Assembly (NCBI GenBank): GCA_002408125.1
Contig: DHQO01000025.1
Span: 19,745-83,744 of the forward strand
Reading direction: 5' to 3'
From: Hyphomonadaceae bacterium UBA5336
Lineage (GTDB): Bacteria; Pseudomonadota; Alphaproteobacteria; Caulobacterales; Hyphomonadaceae
Length of the DNA stretch: 64,000 nucleotides
In this document: piece after piece, positions 18,094-26,059 of the stretch
Numbering within the stretch: position 1 is the stretch's first letter
Layout of the letters: each line of letters opens with the position of its first letter
Made by a program: the position numbers and the translations under genes
Notes under the pieces: model-generated
Told to the model about the DNA's origin: nothing
The model's database searches: none
What the model saw: only the letters and a program-made list of their open reading frames with translations

Positions 18094-19743
18094 CTAGTCC
18101 AGGCCCCAGTCACGCATCAGGATTTCCGCCAGGCGCTCGGTGCGCTGGCGCACCACATCCGCTGTCCAGGCTTCCTGCAGCTCCAGGTCGCGGGTCAGGG
18201 CGAAGTGCGCGCCGCCCGACCCGTTGAAGTAGACCTTCTTCTTGGCCCGGTAGTCCAGCCTGTCGGCTTTCTGGTTCTGCGAGTGCGGCAGCAGGATGAA
18301 ATTGCCGAGCGTGTCGCACAGCTCGCGGCGCTTGGCCGGATCGGGCCAGACCGTGTGCCAGTAGCTGTCATCGCCAGGATTGCGCGGCAGGACGTGCTCT
18401 ACCGTCGCATCGGCTTCCGGCGGCAGGGTCTGGCCGCCTTCCAGCGCCGCGTTCATGCGCAACGCCATGGCCCGGCGCTGGCCGAATGTGGCGAACCGGC
18501 CGAGCAGGCGCTCGCGCACCTTCTTGGCTTCCTCCGGCGTGATCGAGAGCGGGCTGGTGTCGGCAAACACCGAGCGCGGATTGTCGAGCGCTTCGACGAC
18601 GCGGCGGTAGCGGCGGTCGCGCTGGTCCTTTTTCGGGGTGATCAGTTGCTGGCAATAGGCCAGGCGCTCCAGCCGGCGGAAGAACTCCACCGCGGAATTG
18701 GTGGCGTGGCGATGATTGACCAGGAATTTCAGGGCCGGGGCGCGCCAGGTGTGATGATCGAGCGCGCGCATGCGGTTGACATAGGCGCCAATCGGTTCAC
18801 TCAGGGCGCCGAATTCCACCCTGCCGGTGATAAGTTCGCCATAGGCCCTCACATGGCGCGGCAGGATCACATCGAGAAAGGTGCGGGCTGACACGCGCGG
18901 GATCACATTCTTGCGCAGGCCGGCGATGAGGTCGCCCTTGGCCGACTTGTCGAACAACACACGGATCTGGCGGAGCAGGTCGTCAAAGGCCGCCCCGCCG
19001 ATCATGGCCTCATACTCGGCCCACTGGGAGGCATAGTGATCGGCCTCCTGCAGGGTGAGCCCCGCGCGTTCGAGAATGTCGGTCTTGATGATGTCGTGGG
19101 CGTTCGGCGCCTTGCCGCGATCGTTCAGTACGCGGAACACCTTGTAGCCCATGTCGCGGTTCTTCACGGTGCAGATCACCATGGCGCAGCGGGTGACGAT
19201 GGTATCGGCGAGGTGGGAACGCTCTTCCGGGCTCATCTTCTCCAGCTCGCGCTTGAAGCCGAGGGCCACTTCGCTGATCCGGCGCTGGCTGGCGCTTTCG
19301 TGCGGTTCGTCCTCGAACAGCGCGGCGCTGCCTCGGCGCTGGACGGTGGCACGGAAGAAATCCCCGTCCAGATGGTTCAGCGACATGCGCCAGCCGAGGC
19401 CCTTGGAGTTGGGCTCGTCGGACTGGATCAGCGCGTGCAGCGCATCGCTGCGCTCCTCGCTTCTTTCCAGGTCACGCAGCACGCAGAGCAGGATTGTCAG
19501 GGTCGTCAGGCGCTGCTGGCCGTCGACGATCTCGATCGGGTGACCGGGCTCATTGACCATCACAATCGCGCCGATGAAATGCACTACACCTGCATCCATC
19601 GCCTCGGTCAGGTCGCCGAGCAGGGCCATGGCTTCACGCTCGCCCCAGGAATAGCTGCGTTGATAGGGCGGCAGACACAGGAATCGACCGGGTCCGAAGA
19701 GGGTCGCGATGTCCTGGGTTTCCGACTTGACGCCTAAGGCCAT
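18094..19743 (-). CDS. DUF262-DUF1524 protein (GmrSD/SspE-like nuclease)
   Basis: 549 residues. The N-terminal DUF262 domain (ParB-like NTPase fold) has PPYQRSYSW at 25-33 and DGQQRLTT at 74-81, the two hallmark motifs. A helical middle follows. The C-terminal DUF1524 (HNH-like) part has EHVLP at 449-453, LGNFILLP near 479-486 and NQKA near 490-493. This single-chain arrangement is that of GmrSD type IV restriction enzymes and of SspE, which use nucleotide hydrolysis to control cleavage of modified or foreign DNA. It is divergent from the FAH gene and probably cotranscribed with the nucleotidyltransferase-like gene. No methylase or phosphorothioation gene is nearby. Confidence 0.85.
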   Translation of the reverse strand: MALGVKSETQDIATLFGPGRFLCLPPYQRSYSWGEREAMALLGDLTEAMDAGVVHFIGAIVMVNEPGHPIEIVDGQQRLTTLTILLCVLRDLERSEERSDALHALIQSDEPNSKGLGWRMSLNHLDGDFFRATVQRRGSAALFEDEPHESASQRRISEVALGFKRELEKMSPEERSHLADTIVTRCAMVICTVKNRDMGYKVFRVLNDRGKAPNAHDIIKTDILERAGLTLQEADHYASQWAEYEAMIGGAAFDDLLRQIRVLFDKSAKGDLIAGLRKNVIPRVSARTFLDVILPRHVRAYGELITGRVEFGALSEPIGAYVNRMRALDHHTWRAPALKFLVNHRHATNSAVEFFRRLERLAYCQQLITPKKDQRDRRYRRVVEALDNPRSVFADTSPLSITPEEAKKVRERLLGRFATFGQRRAMALRMNAALEGGQTLPPEADATVEHVLPRNPGDDSYWHTVWPDPAKRRELCDTLGNFILLPHSQNQKADRLDYRAKKKVYFNGSGGAHFALTRDLELQEAWTADVVRQRTERLAEILMRDWGLD

Positions 19744-19806
19744 GAATTCACTTTCTCCACCACACCAACTTCGCTACTCCGAAGCCGAACACGGCTCAAC
19801 AAGATT

Positions 19807-19838
19807 ACTCCGGCGCCATGTTGAATTGAAGCCGGAGT
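19807..19838. promoter_or_regulatory. 8-bp inverted repeat between the DUF262 gene and the FAH gene
   Basis: ACTCCGGC and GCCGGAGT with a 16-base spacer sit in the 116-base divergent gap, ending 22 bases before the FAH start. This could be an operator for either gene or a leader hairpin. Confidence 0.4.
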
Positions 19839-19859
19839 GTGACAGGAGGAACACGGACG

Positions 19860-20711
19860 ATGCGACTCGTGACCTATCAATTTCGGGATGATGTATTCTC
19901 CGGTATTCTTCAGTCAGAAGTTGTGCGCAGTCTGGGCCGTTCTCCGCTGCAGGGCTGGCTTGGAAAAACGCCGGATGAGCTGTTCGCCCGGCTGGGCGAT
20001 TCTCATCCACTTGAAGAGGTCCGCTTGCTTCAGCCGATTCTGCGGCCGGGAAAGATCCTCGCGCTGGCCCTGAATTATGTGGCGCATGCCGCCGAAAGCG
20101 TGAGCTTTTCCGGCATGAAGGCCGGTGGCACGCAGAAATGGTTCAACAAGCAGGTCACCGCCGCCCATCCGCCCTATGGTGAGGTGCACCTGCCGCGCGT
20201 GTCGGAACGCCTCGACTATGAGGCCGAACTGGTGGTTGTGATCGGCAAACCGGGCCGGCACGTGCCGGTTGAGCGGGCCTGGGAGGTTGTCGCCGGATTT
20301 TGCTGCGGCTGCGATTATTCCGTACGCGACTGGCAGAAGGCGAGCCCGACCATGATGATGGGCAAGGGATTCGATACGCATGCGCCCTTCGGCCCGGCGA
20401 TTGTCACTCTGGATGAAGCACCGACGCTTCAGGACATGGAAATTCGCGGCATCGTAAATGGTGATATCCGCCAGCAGGCGCGGGCTAGCGAGATGGTTCA
20501 TTCTATCCCTGAGCAGATTGCGCATCTCTCCATTGCCTTCACGCTGGAGCCGGGCGATGTGATCTTCACCGGCACGCCGGCGGGCGTTGGTCAGGGCTTC
20601 GAACCGCCGAAATTCCTCAAAGCCGGAGACACGATGCGGGTCGAGATCGACGGCATCGGCCATATCGAACACACCGTGGTGCCCGAACCGGATACGCAGC
20701 GGATTGGCTAG
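19860..20711 (+). CDS. Fumarylacetoacetate hydrolase family protein
   Basis: 283 residues from the ATG at 19860, preceded by AGGAGG about ten bases upstream; a GTG at 19839 would start before that ribosome site. The FAH fold is marked by ILALALNYVAHA, the metal-binding LDYEAELVVVIGK, CGCDYSVRDWQ, KGFDTHAPFGPAIV and the C-terminal FTGTPAGVGQGF. Members hydrolyse or decarboxylate 2-oxo acids such as acylpyruvates or homoprotocatechuate products. The substrate cannot be told here, and no aromatic-degradation genes are adjacent. Confidence 0.88.
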   Translation: MRLVTYQFRDDVFSGILQSEVVRSLGRSPLQGWLGKTPDELFARLGDSHPLEEVRLLQPILRPGKILALALNYVAHAAESVSFSGMKAGGTQKWFNKQVTAAHPPYGEVHLPRVSERLDYEAELVVVIGKPGRHVPVERAWEVVAGFCCGCDYSVRDWQKASPTMMMGKGFDTHAPFGPAIVTLDEAPTLQDMEIRGIVNGDIRQQARASEMVHSIPEQIAHLSIAFTLEPGDVIFTGTPAGVGQGFEPPKFLKAGDTMRVEIDGIGHIEHTVVPEPDTQRIG

Positions 20712-20712
20712 G

Positions 20713-21447
20713 ATGGGACGCGGGGGATTGAAACGCGCGCTGGCAGCGCTTGCTCTGGCCGCAATGGCGGCATGCGGCGCTTCGAACGCGCCCTCGGCTG
20801 AACCTGAAGAGACCCCCGCGATTGCACCGTCGGCCTTTGCCGTCATGCGTTGTCCAGGCCTGAATGCGGGCATGCCCTGTCTGGTGGTGATGGCCGGCGG
20901 CAAGACCCTGGTCTTCGGCGCGCCGGAAGGCGTGACGGGCGCACTGGAACAGCTGGAGCGCCCGATCCCGGATGCAGTGTTCGTCGCCACGCTCAATCCC
21001 GATGGGCTGGAGGGGCTGGCCCGCCTGCGCAACCGGAGCTGGGTGCTTGGCCGAACCCTACCGCTGAGCCTCGTCGGCCCGGACGGGATCGACACATTCG
21101 CCGCCCATCTCGACGAGGCCCATGCCCGTTCCGACGCGGTTGTTTACCTTAACAAGCGCCCCGCCGGTAACTTTGATGCCGCACTGCTCGCGCCGACCGC
21201 CGTGCCGCCTGCAGGACAGGCGCGCGTGTTCGATACCGGCGACCTGACAGTCGATGCGCTGGCCGCACTATCGGGCCAGCTGACCTATCTGGTTCGCTAT
21301 GATGGACGCGCCCTCCAGATTTCGCCCTGCAACGGCCCGGTGACCCCGATGCAGGGCGTGCCACTGGATATTTCTCTGGACTGCGACGCCTTGTCCGATC
21401 CTGCCGGATGGCCGTTTCCGGCCCGCACGCACCTGATTGTGCAGTAG
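20713..21447 (+). CDS. Lipoprotein with a metallo-beta-lactamase-like fold lacking metal ligands
   Basis: 244 residues; the ATG at 20713 is one base after the FAH stop. The N-terminus LALAAMAAC is a lipoprotein signal. Residues about 50-140 follow the pattern of MBL-fold hydrolases of the RNase Z/arylsulfatase type: GGKTLVFGAPEG, then AVFVATLNPDGLEGLARL where active enzymes have THxHxDHxxGL, then RTLPLSLVGPDGID. The histidine motif is replaced, so a catalytic role is unlikely. A possible job is as a periplasmic binding or accessory lipoprotein. The fold assignment is my reading of sequence pattern. Confidence 0.6.
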   Translation: MGRGGLKRALAALALAAMAACGASNAPSAEPEETPAIAPSAFAVMRCPGLNAGMPCLVVMAGGKTLVFGAPEGVTGALEQLERPIPDAVFVATLNPDGLEGLARLRNRSWVLGRTLPLSLVGPDGIDTFAAHLDEAHARSDAVVYLNKRPAGNFDAALLAPTAVPPAGQARVFDTGDLTVDALAALSGQLTYLVRYDGRALQISPCNGPVTPMQGVPLDISLDCDALSDPAGWPFPARTHLIVQ

Positions 21448-21551
21448 CCATTCGGGGTTTCGTCATATGCGCCGGGACGGTAGGTTGGGACTGGCAAACC
21501 AATTGCACAGGAGACCGGCAGACGAGCCATGGAAATGCCATGAAAGTCTGG

Positions 21552-21593
21552 TTAAGACTCCAAATTCATTAACTTCTCATGTCTATCGGTTAA
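21552..21593 (+). promoter_or_regulatory. Cluster of three TTAA half-sites and a GANTC site upstream of the tipF-like gene
   Basis: TTAA occurs at 21552, 21569 and 21590, with GACTC (a CcrM-type GANTC methylation site) at 21556-21560. CtrA half-sites of the form TTAA(C) and GANTC sites are common before cell-cycle and flagellar genes in Caulobacterales. The spacings are not the full TTAA-N7-TTAA, so this is suggestive only. Confidence 0.35.
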
Positions 21594-21626
21594 GATAGGT
21601 GCGAAGTATGCTACGTGGTCTGGGGC

Positions 21627-22865
21627 ATGAAAGCGGTTTTCTTTTTCCTTTATCTGGCCTTCGGGGCAGGTGCCGCCTACGGCGCGCACACCTACCTCGC
21701 CCAGGACTGGATGATCGCGGGCGGCGGCGGCGCTGTGCTCGCGCTGCTGCTCGGCCAGGCGCACCTGTTTATTTTCTCCGGCAAGGACAAGGGCGCTGAA
21801 GCGCGTCTCGATGACGTTGTCTCGGCTCAGGAGAGCACCTCGCGCCGGGTGAATGTGCTCGAAGCGCGCACCGATGCGGTGGAAACCACGCTGAAGCATG
21901 AGCTGACCGAGCGCCGCGATGCGCTGGTGGCCGAAATGAAACAGCTGGAAGGCCTGATCGAGCGCCTGACGGTGAATGTGGAATCCCAGAAATCGGCCAA
22001 TGGCGTGCACGCGCCGACCTCTGCGCCGTCGCTCGGCCGGGTCGATCCGATCCTGCGCGATGTGCGCGGTGCGCTTGAGGACAACCGGGTTGACCTGCAT
22101 CTCCAGCCGGTGGTGTCGCTGCCCCAGCGCCGGGTTGCCTTCTATGAGGGGCTCTCGCGCCTGCGTCGGGAGGATGGCTCGCTGATCATGCCGGGCGAGT
22201 TTCTCGATGCTGCTCGCCGTGCGCGCCTTCTTGGCATGATCGAGGCGCTGACCCTGTTCCGTTGCGTTCAGATTGTCCGCCGCCTGATCGACCGTGACCG
22301 GCGCGTGGGCGTGTTCTGCAACATCTCCGCAGCGACGCTGGAAGACACCAAGTTCTTCCCCTTCGTGCTCGATTTCATGTCCGACTATCAATCGCTGTCG
22401 GGCGCTGTGATCTTCGAACTGCCGGCCGATGCCTTCGTCCAGCGCTCGCGCGAGATGCGCGAGAACATGGACAAGCTGGTCGGCATGGGCTTCCGTTTCT
22501 CGCTCGACCATGCCGCCTCGCTCGATCTCGATCTGCCGCGCCTGCAGGATGCCGGCGTGCGCTTCGTGAAATTCAGGGGTGCGGACCTGATCGACCAGCT
22601 GCGCGATGCCAGTGGTCCGCGCCCGACCTCCTCGATCATGGCGCAGATCAAGGGTGAGGATGTCTCGGCTGTGTTCTCCCGCTATGGCATTACCATGATC
22701 GCCGAAAAGCTTGAGGACGAGGCTACGGTGCTGGAAGTGCTGGAATACGATATTCCGTTCGGCCAGGGCCATGTCTTCGGCTCGCCGCGTCCGATCAAGT
22801 CCTCGCTGATGCAGGAAACCTCCCCGCCGCAGGAGTTTACCCAGCGCATGAGCGCCTTCGGCTAG
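21627..22865 (+). CDS. tipF: TipF-like membrane protein with degenerate EAL domain
   Basis: 412 residues from ATG 21627 (GTG 21615 is an alternative). Two N-terminal membrane segments (about 3-20 and 28-47) are followed by a coiled coil (about 60-125) and an EAL domain (about 145-400). The EAL signature reads EGL in YEGLSRLR, and the DD of the active site is lost (SLDHAASL), while CNISAATLED, the glutamate in AEKLEDE and QGHVFGSPRP remain. This is the architecture of Caulobacter TipF, a c-di-GMP-binding, catalytically inactive factor that places the flagellum at a pole. The 3' end overlaps the convergent transferase gene by 29 bases. Confidence 0.82.
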   Translation: MKAVFFFLYLAFGAGAAYGAHTYLAQDWMIAGGGGAVLALLLGQAHLFIFSGKDKGAEARLDDVVSAQESTSRRVNVLEARTDAVETTLKHELTERRDALVAEMKQLEGLIERLTVNVESQKSANGVHAPTSAPSLGRVDPILRDVRGALEDNRVDLHLQPVVSLPQRRVAFYEGLSRLRREDGSLIMPGEFLDAARRARLLGMIEALTLFRCVQIVRRLIDRDRRVGVFCNISAATLEDTKFFPFVLDFMSDYQSLSGAVIFELPADAFVQRSREMRENMDKLVGMGFRFSLDHAASLDLDLPRLQDAGVRFVKFRGADLIDQLRDASGPRPTSSIMAQIKGEDVSAVFSRYGITMIAEKLEDEATVLEVLEYDIPFGQGHVFGSPRPIKSSLMQETSPPQEFTQRMSAFG

Positions 22866-23451
22866 CGGCCCAGGCGCGCCAGTCTTCGGCTTCATCCAGA
22901 TCCACCAGTTCAGGCAGGCGGGCGATGCGCGCGCCTGCCGGCAGGTTGACTTCCACATCCGACAGGGTCTCGGCGCTCGACCATCGCACATTGTCGAAAG
23001 GATGGTTCGCACGAATGCGCCGGTGCAGGCCGAGCAGCCAGAAGCCGCCATCGCTGGCCGGGCCGATCACGCAGTCGGCACGCGAGAGGGCCCGAAAGGC
23101 GCGCCAGACCAGTGCCTTGGAAACATCCGGAGCGTCCGAGCCGATGAAGACCACCGGGCCGAGCGGCGCCTCGCTGAGGCCCCGCGCAAGCCGCTCGCCA
23201 AGATCGCCGCGCCCCTGCGAGTGCCGTTGCAGACCGACCGGCCACAGCCCGCCGAAACATTCATAGAGGTCGTTGTCGGGAGCAGCATAAAGCCGGGTCT
23301 GCCAGCGCGGGTCGGTTGCCGCCTGCAGGGTGTGAGCAAACCCCAGGCGGGCAATGCGCCGTGCCGTACTCCGGCTGGTCCCGCGCGCCAGGCGTGTCTT
23401 GGCCAGGCCCATGCGTGGGGATTTCGCAAAAATCAGCAGGGTGCGCGTCAT
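22837..23451 (-). CDS. Selenodomain-associated transferase 1 family (DUF2064) glycosyltransferase-like protein
   Basis: 204 residues. It begins TLLIFAKSPRMGLAKTRLA, and has GSDAPDVSKAL and GPASDGGFWLLGL, the conserved stretches of the TIGR04282/DUF2064 family, a GT-A-like nucleotidyl/glycosyl transferase. The start overlaps the stop of the upstream transferase (ATGA), and the two families are frequent neighbours, often with a radical SAM protein and arsenosugar genes. No radical SAM gene is in this window, so the pathway here is open. Confidence 0.85.
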   Translation of the reverse strand: MTRTLLIFAKSPRMGLAKTRLARGTSRSTARRIARLGFAHTLQAATDPRWQTRLYAAPDNDLYECFGGLWPVGLQRHSQGRGDLGERLARGLSEAPLGPVVFIGSDAPDVSKALVWRAFRALSRADCVIGPASDGGFWLLGLHRRIRANHPFDNVRWSSAETLSDVEVNLPAGARIARLPELVDLDEAEDWRAWAASRRRSCAG

Positions 23452-24131
23452 GTATAGTGACGCGCCAGGCGCTCCGGGCTGGCGCCCATCAGATAGCGGC
23501 CCAGCAGCCAGGTATTGGAATAGGCCCGCCTGCGCCAGCCATCGCGCTCATACTTCGCCGCGCTTGTGCGGGCCTCGGCCGAGAGCAGGGTGAGGCGCGA
23601 TTTTCCGATCGCCCGGGCGATGGCCACATCCTCCATCAGTGGCAGGTCCGGATAGCCGCCAACCTCCTCATAGAGCTTGCGCGAAATCAGCAGGCCCTGG
23701 TCGCCATAGGGCAGGCCGAACCAGCGCGTGCGCCGGTTGGCCCGCGCTGCCAGCCATCGCGCGGCAGAGTCATCGGAGCGATAGGCGAGGGTGAAGCTCG
23801 CAGCCTTGTGCGGGCGCTCCCTGATATGGGCTTCCACCCGTTCGGGCCAGTCGCGTGATAAAAAAGTGTCGGCATGGAGGAACAAAAGCCAGTCTCCGCG
23901 CGCTATGCCCGCGCCTGCGCGCAATTGCGCGGCCCGTCCGGGCGCACAAGTGACAAGCTGGCAGCCTGTTTCTTGTGCAATGAGGGGAGTTGCGTCTTCA
24001 GATCCGCCATCGACCAGAATCGCCTCACGGATGAGTCCGGCAGATAATCCAGGCATAAGTCCCTCTAGGCAAAGAGGTAATTCTGATGCTGCGTTAAGCG
24101 CTGGAATTATTACAGAAAGTACAGATGGCAT
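23448..24131 (-). CDS. Selenodomain-associated transferase 2 family glycosyltransferase
   Basis: 227 residues from ATG 24131, the family length; the open frame extends 30 codons upstream without conservation. The GT2 fold reads LSVIIPALNAASELP, LVDGGSEDAT, then CAPGRAAQLRAGAG, LLFLHADTFL (DXD-like), and the diagnostic GLPYGDQGLLISRKLYEEVGGYP and PLMEDVAIARAI, as in the TIGR04283 family linked to arsenosugar biosynthesis. It is the first of a two-gene unit with the transferase 1 gene. The AT-richer gap 24132-24265 divides it from the divergent sulfotransferase gene. Confidence 0.87.
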   Translation of the reverse strand: MPSVLSVIIPALNAASELPLCLEGLMPGLSAGLIREAILVDGGSEDATPLIAQETGCQLVTCAPGRAAQLRAGAGIARGDWLLFLHADTFLSRDWPERVEAHIRERPHKAASFTLAYRSDDSAARWLAARANRRTRWFGLPYGDQGLLISRKLYEEVGGYPDLPLMEDVAIARAIGKSRLTLLSAEARTSAAKYERDGWRRRAYSNTWLLGRYLMGASPERLARHYT

Positions 24132-24265
24132 AGGATCAAAAAATGTATTCACCTGATACGTGTGATCACTTGAATGGACGTCTATAAGTCTGCCAAATAA
24201 TCCTGAAAAGGGAGAAGACAAATAAGAAAAGGCGAATTTGACAATTTAAGATAGAGCACGAATTT

Positions 24266-25135
24266 ATGGCCCAGGCTTCTGCAAGAACAGAACTCGTCCC
24301 TGTACGACGTGTCCCTGAGTTTCTCGTGATCGGGGCCATGCGGGCCGGAACCACCACGCTACACAACTATCTTGCAAGCCTGCCCGGCCTGATCCTCCCC
24401 AAAATGAAGGAAACCGATTTCTTTATCGCGTCCAAGAACTGGTCGCTGGGGATGAGCTGGTATGAGAGCCTGTTCGCCTCCGAGGGCGCGGCGATCCCCG
24501 GCGAGATCAGCCCGAACTACACCAAGCGCGATGTCTTTCCCGAAGTGCCGGGCAATGTTGCCAGCGCCAATCCCGATGTACGCCTGATCTATGTCGTGCG
24601 CGACCCGGTCCAGCGGGCCCTGTCGCAGTACAAGCATACCTGGGGCGTGGCCGGCCTGCCCGAGCCGTCCAGGCTCGAAGGCACATGGGAAGAGCGCCAT
24701 ATCCTGGCGACCAGCCGCTATGCCTGGCAGATGGAAGCCTGGCTGGAGCATTTCTCGCTGGAGCAGATCCTCGTCATCGATTTCAGGACACTGGTCTCCC
24801 GGCCAAAGCTCGCCCTGCGCAAGATTTCCTCCCATATCGGATTTCCAATGCCGGAAGCATTTCAGGATTTCGACCATCACAACAGCGCCCAGCAGGTCGC
24901 GCGGATGCCGAAATGGTGGCACTCGCTGCGCGATTCCGGGGTCGGCGTGCGTGCTCGCGCCATCGCCTCGCCCCGCTTTGTCGGGGCCGTGAAGTCCATG
25001 GTGAAGAACAACAAGGCGCCGGAGCCGCCGAAGATTCCTGCCGAAATGAAGCGCCGCTTCGCCAATGCCCTGCGCGAGGACGCCATTGCCTTTCGCAAGC
25101 AAACCGGTCTGCTGCTCGATCACTGGTTGGTCTGA
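24266..25135 (+). CDS. Sulfotransferase domain protein
   Basis: 289 residues. The PAPS-binding elements are plain: the 5'-phosphosulfate loop IGAMRAGTTTLHNYL near residue 20 and the 3'-phosphate motif IYVVRDPVQRALSQYKH near 110. KETDFF and GEISPNY are also typical of the carbohydrate sulfotransferase type. It would transfer sulfate from PAPS, made by the cysD-cysNC pair 12 kb away, to a sugar or lipid acceptor. The neighbours are glycosyl transferases, which fits sulfation of a surface glycan. The acceptor is unknown. The gene converges with the uracil-DNA glycosylase gene 12 bases away. Confidence 0.88.
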   Translation: MAQASARTELVPVRRVPEFLVIGAMRAGTTTLHNYLASLPGLILPKMKETDFFIASKNWSLGMSWYESLFASEGAAIPGEISPNYTKRDVFPEVPGNVASANPDVRLIYVVRDPVQRALSQYKHTWGVAGLPEPSRLEGTWEERHILATSRYAWQMEAWLEHFSLEQILVIDFRTLVSRPKLALRKISSHIGFPMPEAFQDFDHHNSAQQVARMPKWWHSLRDSGVGVRARAIASPRFVGAVKSMVKNNKAPEPPKIPAEMKRRFANALREDAIAFRKQTGLLLDHWLV

Positions 25136-25147
25136 TGCCGGGCCCGC

Positions 25148-25960
25148 CTAGCCGCCAAGATTGACGCCGAGAGCCTTTGCGCGCTGCTCGATCATCTGCA
25201 GGTCACGCCAGGCGCGCGATTTCTCCTGCGGGCGGCGCAACAGGAAGGCCGGGTGCATGATGGGGAACACCGGCACCTGCCTCCCGCCGCGAAGCTTCAG
25301 CACTTTCTCTGTGCCGCGCAGGCGCATGATCCCGGTGGAGGTGTCCAGGAGGGCCTTGGCCGGTACGCCGCCGGCCGCGATGATCAGCTTCGGCGCCGTC
25401 AGTTCGACCATCCGGTCGACAAAGGGCCGGCACACCGCGAGTTCGCCGGGCTCGGGATTGCGGTTCTGGGGCGGGCGCCAATAGTTCACATTCGTGATAA
25501 GCGCATTGGACTGCCGGGACAGGCCGATGGCGCCAAGCATGCGGTCGAGCAGCTGTCCGGCGCGCCCGACAAAGGGCTTGCCCTGGCGGTCTTCCTCCGC
25601 GCCCGGGCCTTCACCGATCACCATGACGGGCGCGCCTTCCAACCCGTCGAAGACGACCGTGTTCTGGCAGCCGGCCTTCAGCGGAGAACCGTCATAGGCA
25701 GCGATGGCCGCGCTCAGTTCGGCCAGGCTGTTGCATGCCGCGGCAGCAGAGCTGGCCATGGCGACCCAATCTGTCGCGGCCCGGGTCGGGCGCGGAGCCG
25801 GCGTCTGCCCTTGCGGCAGGGCAGGGGCGGCGGGCGCTGAAGGCCCCGTGGCCGCGACGGAAAGGTAGGCTTTCATCGCCGCCGGGTCTGCGTCCACACC
25901 CATTTCACCCCACCAGTCGGTGAGGGCTTTCAGGGCGGATTCGCTTGAACTTTCGGTCAT
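25148..25960 (-). CDS. Uracil-DNA glycosylase, family 4 type
   Basis: 270 residues. After a variable alanine/proline-rich N-terminus (1-75), the core has GEGPGAEEDRQGKPFVGRAGQLLD (catalytic and uracil-pocket region, here in pieces GEGPGAEED and GKPFVGRAG), NVNYWRPPQNRNPEPGE, and HPAFLLRRP with the second active-site histidine. Cysteines near AACNS, AGCQN and AVCRPF may correspond to the Fe-S ligands of this family. It removes uracil from DNA as the first step of base excision repair. The start ATG 25960 is in a 99-base divergent gap shared with the ETF-QO gene. Confidence 0.9.
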   Translation of the reverse strand: MTESSSESALKALTDWWGEMGVDADPAAMKAYLSVAATGPSAPAAPALPQGQTPAPRPTRAATDWVAMASSAAAACNSLAELSAAIAAYDGSPLKAGCQNTVVFDGLEGAPVMVIGEGPGAEEDRQGKPFVGRAGQLLDRMLGAIGLSRQSNALITNVNYWRPPQNRNPEPGELAVCRPFVDRMVELTAPKLIIAAGGVPAKALLDTSTGIMRLRGTEKVLKLRGGRQVPVFPIMHPAFLLRRPQEKSRAWRDLQMIEQRAKALGVNLGG

Positions 25961-26059
25961 TGGGACGCAGTGAAGAACCGTGGGCGTGGAAATAGAACGT
26001 CAGGGATTTCAGTATAGGCGCGCCTGACCGGCCAGCGCCAGCTTTTGGGAGAGACAAAC

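Noticed and set aside
17225..18097. Plus-strand open frame opposite the nucleotidyltransferase-like gene
   Set aside because: The minus-strand frame has motifs (SDID, EVD) and operon context; the plus-strand product is a shadow.
22837..24131. Selenoprotein or SECIS element near the selenodomain-associated transferases
   Set aside because: The family name reflects gene neighbourhood only; no in-frame TGA read-through or hairpin was found.
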